Positions 38,891 through 49,785 of a DNA stretch of 64,000 nucleotides are shown in pieces. The notes under the pieces are model-generated. The model worked only from the letters and a program-made list of their open reading frames with translations, made no database searches and was not told where the DNA came from. Origin of the DNA: Opisthocomus hoazin (Eukaryota > Chordata > Aves > Opisthocomiformes > Opisthocomidae); NCBI RefSeq assembly GCF_030867145.1, contig NC_134440.1, positions 9,548,001 to 9,612,000 of the forward strand, written 5' to 3'. The translations under genes and the position numbers were made by a program. The first letter of the stretch is position 1; every line of letters starts with the position of its first letter.

Positions 38891-39694
38891 CGTTCTGGCC
38901 GGGATGGCGAGCTGTGGAGGTGGTGGTTCCCTCCCCACTAGCTGCGGATGCTGGAGGATGCAGATAAGCCGCCGCCGTTTGACAGTGGTGTTCATTTAAA
39001 GGTCTCTCTGTGACTGTCCCTTCCAGCCAGGGATGTCTCTGTGTTCTCCTGCCCTGCAGAGCAGCGAGGCACAGCCCTGCTCTTGCTCAGCCTCCCCTCA
39101 GTCTCACAGAAGTCAGCGCTGAGACGGGAGCAGACTTCAGCATCCCTGGTGCCACCACCTCCTCACCTGAGTCTGGGCCTCCCTGGAGAGCTGTGGGCAC
39201 GCGCTCCTCGGGTAGCGGCTCTGAGCACGGCCGTCGAGGTGGTAACGGCAAATCTCCCTATTTGGATCAATAATTTGGTCAATAATTTTCTGTGTGCGCT
39301 ACGCAGTGCTGCAGAATACAGGGTGTGATGATCTCCAGTTCGTTTCCAGCAAGGGTGTGGGCTTGTGCCCTCACAGGGTAAGTTTTTCAAGTGTTGTCAA
39401 ATAATGAGTCACCTCTGATTAATGTTTGACTCTGCAGGCGGCAGGCACTAGGACCTCCGGGACGCTGCATCGGCAGCGCTCACCAGAAGAGAAATCAGGA
39501 AATAACGCAGCAGCTCTTTCTGAGAGCGTGCCCTTGGAAATCCAGCTTTGCTGCTCCCTACGACAGAGAATTTACTCTCTGGGAACTGAGGTATCCGTGT
39601 GCAGGCTGAGCCGCGAGCTGCCCCAGGGCCCCGCATGGCCGTCGCCGGGAGGTGAGCACCGGGCTCCGTCAGAGCCACCAAGAGCAGGTGAGGC

Positions 39695-39793
39695 GTTGTC
39701 GTGGCATGGTCATGGCGTGGTCGTGGCGTTGTCGTGGCGTGGTCGTGGCGTGGTCGTGGCGTGGTCGTGGCGTGGTCGTGGCGTGGTCGTGGC
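39695..39793. repeat. 11-bp minisatellite, about 9 units
   Basis: Head-to-tail copies of GTGGTCGTGGC with few changes (one unit has GTTGTCGTGGC, one GTGGTCATGGC). Because 11 is not a multiple of three, all three forward frames read similar Trp/Arg/Val-rich peptides, an artefact rather than coding evidence. Confidence 0.9.
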
Positions 39794-40917
39794 CGCTCCG
39801 TCAGGGCGGAGGGATGGACGTGGCGTTGGAGCGTGCAGAGCGTTGGGGTCGGTGGGGCAGATGAAGAGCAGCAGAAGAGCTGCGCTGGCTGCTTGTCCGA
39901 GCGGCGCGTCGCGCGGCCGGGCGTGTGGGCGAGCGCTCCGGGTTGTGTTCCGAAGGGTTGTGCGCAACGTGTCCGGCTCCGATTTCAGAGCAGAAAAGGG
40001 CTGCCAGAGCGCGTGTCCGCTCTTCTGCCGCTGTGCCCAGGCCACTCTGCAGCTGGGGTGACTCCGTGCGCTGGGAAGCAGCCGAACTCCCCAGTTCAGG
40101 GCTGAGATGGCTCCACCAGACCCCACCATGTCTCTGTACTTCTCATCCTCATTGCAAATACTCGGGTTAACTGATCAGAAGAAGGTGCAGAACAGCTCCA
40201 AAGCAGACAGGGGGGCAAATGTCTCCTCCCAGGCTTTCCCACACATCCTGCGTGTGGGAATGTTTGTTCTGGCGATGGGAACCGCATGGACCAAACATCT
40301 CCAAGAACAGAGAGTCGCTTTGGGCCGGGGCATGTGAGTGGCACCAGGAGGAGGGTGATTCACTGCCGTTGCCCGCTGAAGGCTGGGTGGAGGCACCAGC
40401 TGGTCTCCAGGCTCTGCCAGCGTAGATAATCCACATCGGGGTGCGTGCCCGGCACTCCGAGCCCTGGTGCCTGCTGGGCAGAAGAGAAGCCGAGCCCTTG
40501 GGCGCTCAGAGTGGAGGACCCATCCCTTCCACACACCACCCACTGTCTGCACGCAGGGGCAGGACTGAGCACGCAGTTGCTGCTTTTCACCAGAAATTAC
40601 TGTCCTGGAGCAGCAGAAAATGAAGGACCAACTGTCAGAGCCGCTGCCCTCCTTCCTGGCCCAGGCAGTGTGACCCTCCTCGTGCCAGGCTGTACCACGG
40701 CAAGGGGTTATGGAGCGGACCCTGTCCTGAAGCTCTGTGCCCGTGAGGTCCTCACCCATCGTGGAAGCGAGCTGAGCTGCACCCAGTCACGTCAGACTTT
40801 GGCTGTGCCCGCCGGGGAGCGGGTGCGGAGCGACTGCCTTTGCATCTAAGTCCGCCAAGATAATACGTGTGGCACGGGTGGGCTGCAGGGCGAGAGGATG
40901 TCTGTGCCAGCTAACGA

Positions 40918-41016
40918 TGGCTTCTGGAACAGATAAAATGCTGCCTGCTTATATTTACCTTGCAATGGCTGCAGTCGTCCCTTTTTTGTTGTTGTTCTGG
41001 CTGGGGACTGGCACGG
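40918..41016 (+). CDS. Weak candidate: small exon encoding one membrane segment
   Basis: An ATG at 40918 opens a short frame with the hydrophobic stretch YIYLAMAAVVPFLLLFWLG, long enough to cross a membrane once. It is preceded by TGTGCCAG, a possible 3' splice site, and followed by ACG|GTAAGT, a good 5' splice site at 41016/41017. I recognise no protein family and find no partner exon. It could equally be chance in GC-rich DNA. Confidence 0.18.
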
Positions 41017-41834
41017 TAAGTCCTCGGATCCTCACCGTCATGGAGACAGGCTCGGGTTTACCACCAGTGCTGCAGAGGAGTGACTGTGACTCACCTTCCA
41101 AAAGAGGAATAGAGTAAAGACAGTCATCTCTGCTCCAAGGAGCCGAGCGAGCCCCCGCACCTCTCCCAGCCCAGCAGAGACGGGGAGGCATCATCCTGCT
41201 CTGGCTAGAACCTCCCAAAGAGCCCAACAGTGGGGTCTGCCAAGAGCGGCGCAGCCAGCACAGGCTCCCAGCCCTGCATTGCCCTGCCCAGGCTCTCGTG
41301 TTCACTGAGCCCCAAGAAAACGAGCGCATGAACAAAATCATCTCTCCCCCCGGCTCTGACAATTCTCTTCTCTGGAAGCTGATGCTTCCCTGGCTGTTCT
41401 GAGGTCTTGGAAACAGAGATGAGCACTCTCTAATTCTCTGGTACGAAGGAGCAAGGTGAGCACGAAGCAGCTTTGCCTGCACGGGATGTGGGTCTCGTCG
41501 GATGGCGTCTTTGGCAAAGCTGAAGGGTGTGAGCTGCGAGCACCGAGAAATCCCACCTTCCTTTAGACAAGGAACGAAAGCGTGTGCGTGCAGTGACAGG
41601 AATTTCAACTGCAAGATGGATGTGGAGGAAGGGTGCTAAAATCGGAAAACTTGCAGAAACCGTGACTTGACTTTTCAGAGCGTGGTGGGTTTGGGGATGG
41701 TACCACGGCACGGGGACGCATGGCAGCCCAGGCTTGGTGTCAACATCCCAGCGGGTGGGCTGTCCGCCCTCCGGCCCCCCGTGCCTCTGAGGCAGCAGGG
41801 GAGGGTTTGCCCACTGAATCCCACCATCCACAAT

Positions 41835-43497
41835 TTCAGTTGTTCAAGGAATTCGTGGATGGAACCCTCTGGGAAACTGCCCTCAGGGATGAGGGAGCTG
41901 AACAGAGCTGGTGGTTCTTTAAGGACACTTTTCTTAGAGCACAGGAGCTCTCAATTCCCGTATGTTGAAAAAATCGGGCAAGGGAGGCAGGAAACCAGCA
42001 TGGCTCAGCAAGGGCCTCCTGGTCAAACCAAAGTGCAAGAAGGGGAACCAGAGATGCGTATCCTAGAAAGAGTATAGGGATGCTGCCTGGACGTGTAGGG
42101 CTGGCATCAGGAAAGGTAAGGCGCAGCTGGAGTGGAGTTTGGCAAGGGATGCAATGAATTAAAAGAAGAGCCTCTACAAGTACATTGGCCAGAAAAGGAG
42201 GATTAAAGAAAATGTGTCCCCCCCCTTAAATACGACGGGAGAGCTGGTGACAACCAAAGTGGGGAAGGCTGAGGTACTCAACCTTTTTTTTTTTTTTGCC
42301 TCAGTTTTCAATGGTAACCTCTCTTCCCACGTCTCTCAAGCCCCTGAACCTCAAGGCAGAGACCAGGGGAACAAAGTCCCTCCCATTGTAGGAGAAGATC
42401 AGGTTCAAGACCACCTGAGGAACCTGAACGTACATAAGCCTACACAATCCGACAAGGTGCAGCCCAGGGTCCTGAGGGAACTGGCTGATGTAGTTGTAAA
42501 GCCACTCTCCATCATATCTGAAAAGTCATGGCAGTCAGGCAAAGTTCCCAGTAACTGGAAAAAGGGAAACATCCCACCCCATTTTATAAAGGGAACATGG
42601 AGCAGATCCTCCTGGAGGACTCGTCAAAACTCATGGGAGACAGGGAGGTGATTCAATACAGCCAGCATGATTTCACCAAGGGCAAACCATGCCTGGCTAA
42701 TCTGGCAGCCTTCTGGGATGGAGTGACGGCATCAGTGGACCAGTGAAGAGCTACGGATGTCATCTACCTGGAGTTCTGTAAGGCCTTTGATATGGTCCCC
42801 CCCAACACTCTTACCTCTAAATTGGAGAGATATGGGCTTGAGGACGGACTGTCATATCATAAAGAATTGGCTGGATGGCCACATCCAAGAGTTACAGTCA
42901 ATGGCTCAATGTCTAAGTGGAAAGCAATAACAAGTGATGTCCCTCAAGGATCCATACTGGGACCAATAGTGTTTAATGTCTTCATCAGTGGTGTGTATGG
43001 TGGGATCGAGCGCACCCTCAGCCAGTTTGCCGATGACACCAAGCTGTGTGGTGCGGTCGACACGCGGCAGGGAAGGGATGGCATCCAGAGGGACCTGGAC
43101 AGGCTGCAGGGGTGGGCCCATGTGAACTTCATGAAGTTCAGCAAGGCCAAGTGCCAGGCCCTGCCCATGGGTCAGGGCAATCCAAAGCACAAACCCAGGG
43201 TGGATTGAGAGCAGCCCTGAGGAGAAGGACCTGGGGCTGTTGGTTGACGAGAAGCTCAACACGACCCGGCAATGTGCGCTGGCAGCCCAGAAAGCCGAGC
43301 GTCCCCTGGGCTCCATCACCAGCAGTGTGGGCAGGAGGGGAGGGAGGGGATTCTGCCCCTCTGCCCCGCTCTGCTGAGACCCCCCGGGAGTCCTGCGTCC
43401 AGTGGAAGGTTGGTGGAAGGGGTCCCTGCCCATGGCAGGGGGGCTGGAATGGGATGATCTTTGAAGGTCCCTTCCAACCCAACCATTCGATGATCCT
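41835..43497 (+). mobile_element. CR1 LINE, old 1.7-kb copy
   Basis: The + strand carries, in broken frames, the region ahead of the RT (FKDTFLRAQELSIP, then a MAQQGPPGQTK-like stretch), the RT body (a SQHDFTKG-like stretch, DVPQGSILGPIVFNVF, and the catalytic QFADDTKL at about 43021-43044), the C-terminal region ([18 protein letters not shown]) and the 3' UTR ending near GGTCCCTTCCAACCCAACCA. The segment after about 43390 is shortened by an internal deletion. There are many breaks, including stops and a run of about 15 T at 42283-42298. It matches the subfamily at the left edge and is older than the 13-38 kb set. Confidence 0.92.
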
Positions 43498-44056
43498 CCC
43501 ATGGAGTGACACTGGGGATGAAGGGTTCCAGGAGGAGAAGACCCACAATTTTGAACTGGGAAGTGGCCACATGCATCCCAGCGTGACAAGTCGGTGGCAG
43601 GGGGAGCACAGAGACCTCGTGCGATCATCCTGATGCCAGCCGATGTGACAATCCCACCTCAGCCCAGCGCTGCCAGTCAGTGGCCTCCGCGGCGGCAGCC
43701 CCCGCGTCCGTCCTGCCGTGTCTCGCGTCAGCGAGGCCCCACGGCTGTTGCGTCTCGTGGCTCTGATGACTTGGAGCTGCTGAAACAGGAGGTGAAAACA
43801 CAATTTCCTGGTAAAACCACATTTCCCCGCCGGCAGCGGCGATGGGCTCCGGTGGTGCCAGCAGCACTGGTGGGTGGTGCAGGAGGTCTGTGGAGAAGGA
43901 GCCGGGGCCGGGGCAGCTGGGTCCTGCTCCCGCCTGGGGCCGGGACAGGAGCATCCCTGGGTACAGCCGGCGCAGGCAGGGCTTGCAGCCTGCTCCAAGC
44001 CTTCTTCTCCCTCCCGTGGAGCAGGGCTGCGTGGGGTGACGGACGGGCTTGCACGG
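43498..44056. promoter_or_regulatory. Region upstream of MATK; likely holds its untranslated first exon
   Basis: MATK exon 2 begins with a 3' splice site at 44330/44331, so an untranslated exon and the promoter should lie to the left. This GC-rich, CpG-bearing stretch is the nearest non-repeat candidate. No TATA box or start-site motif could be fixed, so the position is inference only. Confidence 0.25.
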
Positions 44057-44245
44057 GTGACGGAGCCCTGGCCCAGGCTGCCCAGGGAGGCTGTGGAGTC
44101 TCCTGCTCTGGAGATATTCCAGCCCCGCCTGGCCGCGGTGCTGTGCAGCCTGCTCTGGGTGACCCTGCTTGGGCAGGGGGTTGGGCTGGGGGACCCCAGA
44201 GGGCCCTGCCAGCCCCTGCCATGCTGGGATGCTGTGATTCTGTGA
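44057..44245 (+). mobile_element. CR1 LINE, 3' fragment just upstream of the MATK start exon
   Basis: About 190 bases of the young CR1 subfamily: the end of ORF2 ([21 protein letters not shown]) through the 3' UTR to GATGCTGTGATTCTGTGA. It ends 85 bases before the MATK exon that holds the start codon, so it lies in the proposed 5'-UTR intron of MATK. Confidence 0.9.
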
Positions 44246-44330
44246 GGAGCCTGCGGGCACGGCAGTGGTGGCCGGGGACGGGCCAGCTCAGCTCCATCCT
44301 CCACAGCCACCTTGGGTTTCTCCTCTGCAG

Positions 44331-44387
44331 GTGGCAGCAGGAGAGGACGGGCAGCCTCCGACGCGCTGACGGCCGACCATGTCCGGG
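44331..44387 (+). other. MATK: MATK exon with the end of the 5' UTR and the start codon
   Basis: The exon begins after TTTCTCCTCTGCAG, a strong 3' splice site ending at 44330, and ends at 44387 before GTGAGC. It holds 48 untranslated bases and the codons for Met-Ser-Gly. The 3' splice site shows that at least one untranslated exon lies further upstream. Confidence 0.75.
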
Positions 44388-47300
44388 GTGAGCGGGGCAG
44401 CACTTCCCTCGCCGCCATCGACGTGTCCCCCTGGGACCGGTGCTGGGGGACTCCTGCCCAGCACCCCCTATCCCCAGCAAGGGCTCTGGGTGGTCCTTGG
44501 GGCTGGCCCTGATGGCTGTGGGAGGCAGAGGGGGCCCAGCTCCCGCTGCCCCCCTGACGCTGCCTTCTCCCTGGCAGAAACGCTTGGCTGCCGGGACGCA
44601 GTGCGTCACCAAGCACGACCACACCAAGCCCAAGGGCCGGGAGCTGGCCTTCCGCAAGGGCGACGTGGTCACCATCGTCGAGGCCGTCGAGGTGAGCCCG
44701 GGGGACGCACTGCCCCGGGGGGGCACGGAGGACCCGAAAGCCACCAGCCGAGCCGCCGGAGCCAGGCCCCCCTTTCCCAGCGGGATCCCCCCTTCCTCCC
44801 CTAGCCCCGAGACCCTCTCGCCCCCAGGGCAAGGGCTGGTACCGCGCCAGGCACAACGCGACGGGGCAGGAGGGGCTGCTGGCGGCCAGCGCGCTGCGGG
44901 AGCGCGGCGCCATCCGCGTCGACCCCAAGCTCAGCCTCATGCCGTGAGTACAGCCGGGGGGTCCCAGCCCAGGCCTGGGACCCGCGGCAGCAGATGGGTC
45001 CAGCGCGTTGCCCCCCAGCCGGGTTCTGGGTGGGCAGCTGGGGGCAGAGCAGCCCCTCGCCGTGCCCTGCCGATGGGGGGAATTGCTGGGGCCAGCGCCT
45101 GGCTTTAAAGCCCCCCAGTTGTGCCCGCGCAGTTTGGATGGACCTCTCGGGATGGGGGTTTATGCGATGGGCTTTGGTGGGGGCTCTGCTCTCCCCATCT
45201 CACGGCTGCTGCTGGGAGAAGCCTGCAGGCACAGCCCCTCTCCCCAGTGCCCCTCTCCCCAGTGTCCCTCTCCCCAGTGCCCCTCTCCCCAGTGTCCCTC
45301 TCCCCAATGCCCCTCTCCCCAGTGCCCCTCTCCCCAGTGCCCCTCTCCCCAGTGTCCCTCTCCCCAATGCCCCTCTCCCCAGTGCCCCTCTCCCCAGTGT
45401 CCCTCTCCCCAATGCCCCTCTCCCCAGTGCCCCTCTCCCCAGTGCCCCTCTCCCCAGTGTCCCTCTCCCCAATGCCCCTCTCCCCAGTGCCCCTCTCCCC
45501 AGTGCCCCTCTCCCCAGTGTCCCTCTCCCCAATGCCCCTCTCCCCAGTGCCCCTCTCCCCAGTGCCCCTCTCCCCAGTGTCCCTCTCCCCAATGCCCCTC
45601 TCCCCAGTGCCCCTCTCCCCAGTGTCCCTCTCCCCAGTGCCCCTCTCCCCAGTGCCCCTCTCCCCAGTGTCCCTCTCCCCAGTGCCCCTCTCCCCAGTGT
45701 CCCTCTCCCCAGTGCCCCTCTCCCCGGTGTCCCTCTCCCCAATGCCCCTCTCCCCAATGCCCCTCTCCCCAGTGTCCCTCTCCCCAGTGCCCCTCTCCCC
45801 AGTGCCCCTCTCCCCAGTGTCCCTCTCCCCAGTGCCCCTCTCCCCAGTGTCCCTCTCCCCAGTGTCCCTCTCCCCAATGCCCCTCTCCCCAGTGCCCCTC
45901 TCCCCAGTGTCCCTCTCCCCAATGCCCCTCTCCCCAGTGCCCCTCTCCCCAGTGTCCCTCTCCCCAATGCCCCTCTCCCCAGTGCCCCTCTCCCCAGTGC
46001 CCCTCTCCCCAGTGTCCCTCTCCCCAATGCCCCTCTCCCCAGTGCCCCTCTCCCCAATGCCCCTCTCCCCAGTGCCCCTCTCCCCAGTGTCCCTCTCCCC
46101 AGTGCCCCTCTCCCCAGTGTCCCTCTCCCCAGTGCCCCTCTCCCCAGTGTCCCTCTCCCCAGTGCCCCTCTCCCCAGTGCCCCTCTCCCCAGTGTCCCTC
46201 TCCCCAGTGCCCCTCTCCCCAGTGTCCCTCTCCCCAGTGCCCCTCTCCCCAGTGTCCCTCTCCCCATGCTGCTCTCCCCAGTGTCCCTCTCCCCAGTGCC
46301 CCTCTCCCCAGTGTCCCTCTCCCCAGTGTCCCTCTCCCCAGTGTCCCTCTCCCCAATGCCCCTCTCCCCAGTGCCCCTCTCCCCAGTGCCCCTCTCCCCA
46401 GTGTCCCTCTCCCCAGTGTCCCTCTCCCCAGTGCCCCTCTCCCCAGTGTCCCTCTCCCCAGTGCCCCTCTCCCCAGTGCCCCTCTCCCCAGTGTCCCTCT
46501 CCCCAGTGCCCCTCTCCCCAGTGTCCCTCTCCCCAGTGCCCCTCTCCCCAGTGTCCCTCTCCCCAGTGCCCCTCTCCCCAGTGTCCCTCTCCCCAGTGCC
46601 CCTCTCCCCAGTGTCCCTCTCCCCAGTGCCCCTCTCCCCAGTGCCCCTCTCCCCATGCTGCTCTCCCCAGCTGGTTCCACGGGAAGATCTCGGGGGTGGA
46701 GGCGGTGCAGGAGCTGCAGCCCCCCGAGGACGGGCTGTTCCTGGTGCGCGAGTCCGTCCGACACCCCGGCGACTACGTGCTCTGCGTGAGCTTCGGCAGG
46801 GAGGTGTTCCACTACCGCGTGGTGCATGAGGAGAACACGCTCAGCATCGACAGCCAGCAGCACTTCTCCAACCTCATCGACATGATCGAGGTGAGACCCC
46901 TCTCCCGGGGCGGCGAGCCCTGCCGGCGCCGGACCGAGGGCCTCACGGGGCCGCACGGAGTGGTGGCACGTCCCTGTCCTTATCCTGTGGGTCCCGTTAC
47001 CCGGTGTCATTCTCCATCCCTGCCAAATGCTTGTGGCTGCCACCCAGTTTGGGGTGCAAGGGACAGCTCTGGGATGCCCCGGGGACGTCCTCTGCCACGA
47101 ACCAGCAGTGGTGGCAGCAGCTCTGGTCTCCTGCCCAGGGCCACCTTTCCCCACGTCCCTGCTCGCCTGGTGCTTCACGCAGGAGCGGGGATGAGGGAAT
47201 TTCGGAAAGTGAAGATCCCGGCAGCCTCTGCCACCCCCGGACGAGCTCTGAGCCCCAACAAGGCTCTGAGGCATTTTGCCACACTCCCCTCGGCTCCGAG

Positions 47301-49785
47301 CTCCCCTCTGCCCTGCTGACCCCGCGGGGCTCCCCGCTGCCGCATCAGCTCTCGCCCTTCCAGCGAGCTCCTCCTCCAGGTCCGTCTTCACCCCGGCTGG
47401 CAGCTGCTGCCCGTCTGCTCTCCGGGGCGTTGCGCTGTCGTGCGTTCTCCTCACGTAGGCACAACTTCTGCTTTCGGGTGGGTCCTTTCCCCTTTCAGTG
47501 CCCTGGCCCCACGCAGTAACCCCGACGGCTGTCCCACCGCTTCCGCTCCCGCTCGCCTCTGCAAACCGCCCGCGCCCGCTGCAGCGCCCGGCGGGGGGCT
47601 TCACCCCTTCGGCCACCGCCCGTCCCACCGGCAGCGTCCCATATCGCCCGTGGTCCGTCACGGTGTTTCCTGGCTGTGCCCGGAGGGGAGCAGGGCTGAG
47701 CCCTGGGCTGCGAGTTGCGGCGCTGGGGGAGATGCAACGTTTCACGCTGCCCGAGCTGAGAGAGCTCCAGGCCCCCTGGGTGTGGCGATGGTGGTGGGGT
47801 CCCATGGAACATCCCGCGGCTGCCTCCCCCCTCCACGCCTAGAGCCTGGGGGCTGCATGATGTCCGTCTGTCCATCCCTCGGCAGCACTACATGAAGGAG
47901 CAGGGAGCCATCTGCACCAAGCTGGTGAAGCCCAAACCGAAAACCGGGATGAAGTCTGCCGAGGAGGAGCTGGCCAGAGGTAGGGGACGGCAGGAGAGGG
48001 TCGCGTTCCGGGTTTTCGGGACAAGGCAGCGTGGCCGTGCTGGTGGCCCCTGCTAACCTGCGCTTGTGCCCGTGCCCAGCCGGCTGGCTGCTGAACCTGC
48101 AGCACCTCTCCCTGGGGGACCGCATCGGGCAAGGCGAGTTCGGAGGTAGGCAAGAAGATGGCTTGGAGGTTCCCCGGCCATGGGCTTCCCCAAAGGGCAC
48201 CCTCTGATGTCCCATCCCATGGCATTGGGGAGCTCAGCCTGGGATGGGTCGGGTGCGGGGCTGAACCTGACCCCTCGCATCCCCTCCCAGACGTCCTGCA
48301 GGGCGAGTATATGGGGCAGAAGGTGGCCGTGAAGAACATCAAGTGTGACGTGACTGCCCAGGCCTTCCTCAGCGAAACGGCTGCCATGACGTGAGTGCCT
48401 CATGGGGGGACACGGCCGGGCCCTGCCCCGTGACCCAGGGACGAGCAGGCACCCCCTCAACCTGACCCCCACCATTTCAGGAAGGTCCGGCACAAAAACC
48501 TGGTGTGTTTGCTCGGCGTGATCCTGCACAACGGCCTCTACATCGTCATGGAGTTCATGAGCAAGGTGAGCGCAGCCGGCCGGTCCTCGGCCAGCGGGAC
48601 CCATTGCCGCTCAGGTCTGGGGACAAAATCCCTGTCTGGGGGCTGGGTTGGACAGATGCTGGGTGCTGCAGCCCCCGCGGGAGGCAAAGTCTCCGGGGCA
48701 GCCCCATCCCACCAGTCCTTGCACGTTCCTCCTCCTCTATCAGGGCAACCTGGTGAACTTCTTGCGCACGCGGGGCCGGGCGCACGTCCCGATCCAGCAG
48801 CTCCTCCTGTTCGCTCTGTGAGTCCGTCTGTCTCCCTCCCTCCCTCTGGGCTGGGGACTGGTGCTCTGCAGCCCCCGGCAGCCCCGGTGCCGCGTAGTGA
48901 CGCTGCGCTTGGCCATGGCAGGGATGTGGCCCAGGGCATGGACTACCTGGAGTCCAAGAAGCTGGTGCACAGGGACCTGGCTGCGCGCAACATCCTCATC
49001 TCCGAGGAGAACGTGGCCAAAGTCAGCGATTTCGGCTTGGCCCGGGTCAATCCCAAGGGCGCGGACTCCACTCTGCTGCCCGTGAAGTGGACGGCCCCGG
49101 AGGCACTGAAACACAACGTGAGCAACGGTGGGAAGGGGAGGGGGTCTGCGGGGGGTCCCCCGAAGCAGCCCCACCCCCTTGGGTCCCCCTCGGACCCCCT
49201 CCCGCCGACCCGTCCCTGCCCGACGTGGCTTCTGGCTCATTCAAGGCGGACCCAGGGCCATGCGGGCGATGGGAAGGGACGGGGGTCGCACCCTGAGGAG
49301 CTGGGGAGGGCGAGGGGCCTGGGGGAGGGATGGGGACCCAGAGCGGCTTCAGCCTCCCCTCCTCCTGCCGCCACAGAAATTCTCCTCCAAGTCGGACGTG
49401 TGGAGCTATGGGATCCTTCTGTGGGAAGCGTTCTCCTTCGGCCGAGCACCCTACCCCAAGCTGGTGAGTGCTGTGCCAGGGGACACTGCAGGTCACACCG
49501 CGCTGGCACCAATGTCACGGGGTCATCCCACGGTTCCCTGGCCTGGGCAAGCCCCGGTGGGGTGGGGAAGGGGGGTCCCAGCTGGCTTCTCCACCCTGCC
49601 AGAGCCTGAAGGAGGTGACGGAGCTGCTGGAGCAGGGGTACCACATGGAGTCCCCCGAGGGCTGCCCGCCCGCCGTCTACGCCCTGATGAAGAGCTGCTG
49701 GGAGCTGGAGCCGGGCAAGCGGCCGTCCTTCAAGAAGCTCACCGAGAAGCTGCAGAAGGAGCTGAAGCACCTGAGGGACGTTTAA
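44379..49785 (+). CDS. MATK: Megakaryocyte-associated tyrosine kinase (CSK-homologous kinase), 447 aa from 12 coding exons
   Basis: Cytosolic tyrosine kinase that restrains SRC-family kinases by phosphorylating their C-terminal tyrosine. Coding exons: 44379-44387, 44578-44691, 44828-44943, 46671-46890, 47886-47979, 48080-48145, 48291-48390, 48481-48565, 48744-48817, 48922-49117, 49377-49463 and 49603-49785. All introns are GT-AG and every phase agrees; the joined length is 1344 bases including TAA. The SH3 domain covers about residues 10-73. The SH2 domain starts at W81-FHGKISG and has FLVRES with the phosphotyrosine-binding Arg at 106. The kinase spans about 195-440: GQGEFG loop 201-206, VAVK Lys 221, helix-C Glu 235, HRDLAARN with Asp 311, DFG Asp 329. 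As in CSK, the activation loop has no autophosphorylation Tyr and there is no C-terminal regulatory Tyr. The N terminus ([13 protein letters not shown]) matches the short human isoform, and the C-terminal tail is shorter than in human. All catalytic residues are present, so it should be active. Confidence 0.96.
45234..46670 (+). repeat. 15-bp minisatellite of splice-acceptor-like units filling MATK intron 3
   Basis: About 95 head-to-tail units of TGCCCCTCTCCCCAG, with the variants TGTCCCTCTCCCCAG and TGCCCCTCTCCCCAA (14 AA units) and one GG unit. Each unit is a pyrimidine tract ending in CAG, the form of a 3' splice site, and the last unit is the real acceptor of the SH2 exon (46670/46671). 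A 60-bp higher-order block of four units is repeated identically at 45421, 45481 and 45541. A 14-base variant, CCCCATGCTGCTCTCCCCAG, occurs only at 46262-46281 and 46651-46670, 389 bases apart, and marks a block duplication at the exon edge. On the other strand each unit has two GGGG-type runs, so G-quadruplexes are likely there. The array is open in all frames, so the long frames across it are artefacts. Confidence 0.97.

Larger units (their letters stand above)
38891..41834. other. Transition to GC-rich DNA without confirmed genes
   Basis: GC content rises across this stretch. Apart from the 11-bp minisatellite and the weak small-ORF candidate listed separately, I see no coding exon or named repeat. 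In human the gene upstream of MATK on the same strand is ZFR2; I could not recognise any ZFR2 exon here. Confidence 0.4.

Noticed and set aside
43138-44940. 600-codon minus-strand frame over the MATK 5' region
   Set aside because: It runs antisense through a CR1 fragment and MATK SH3 exons in GC-rich DNA. No domain is seen.
45160-47805. An 881-codon minus-strand frame with GEGHW pentapeptide repeats, and + strand frames of 600-730 codons rich in [10 protein letters not shown]
   Set aside because: They arise because the 15-bp minisatellite has no stop codon in any frame and a length divisible by three. They overlap real MATK exons on the + strand and have no splice or start context of their own.
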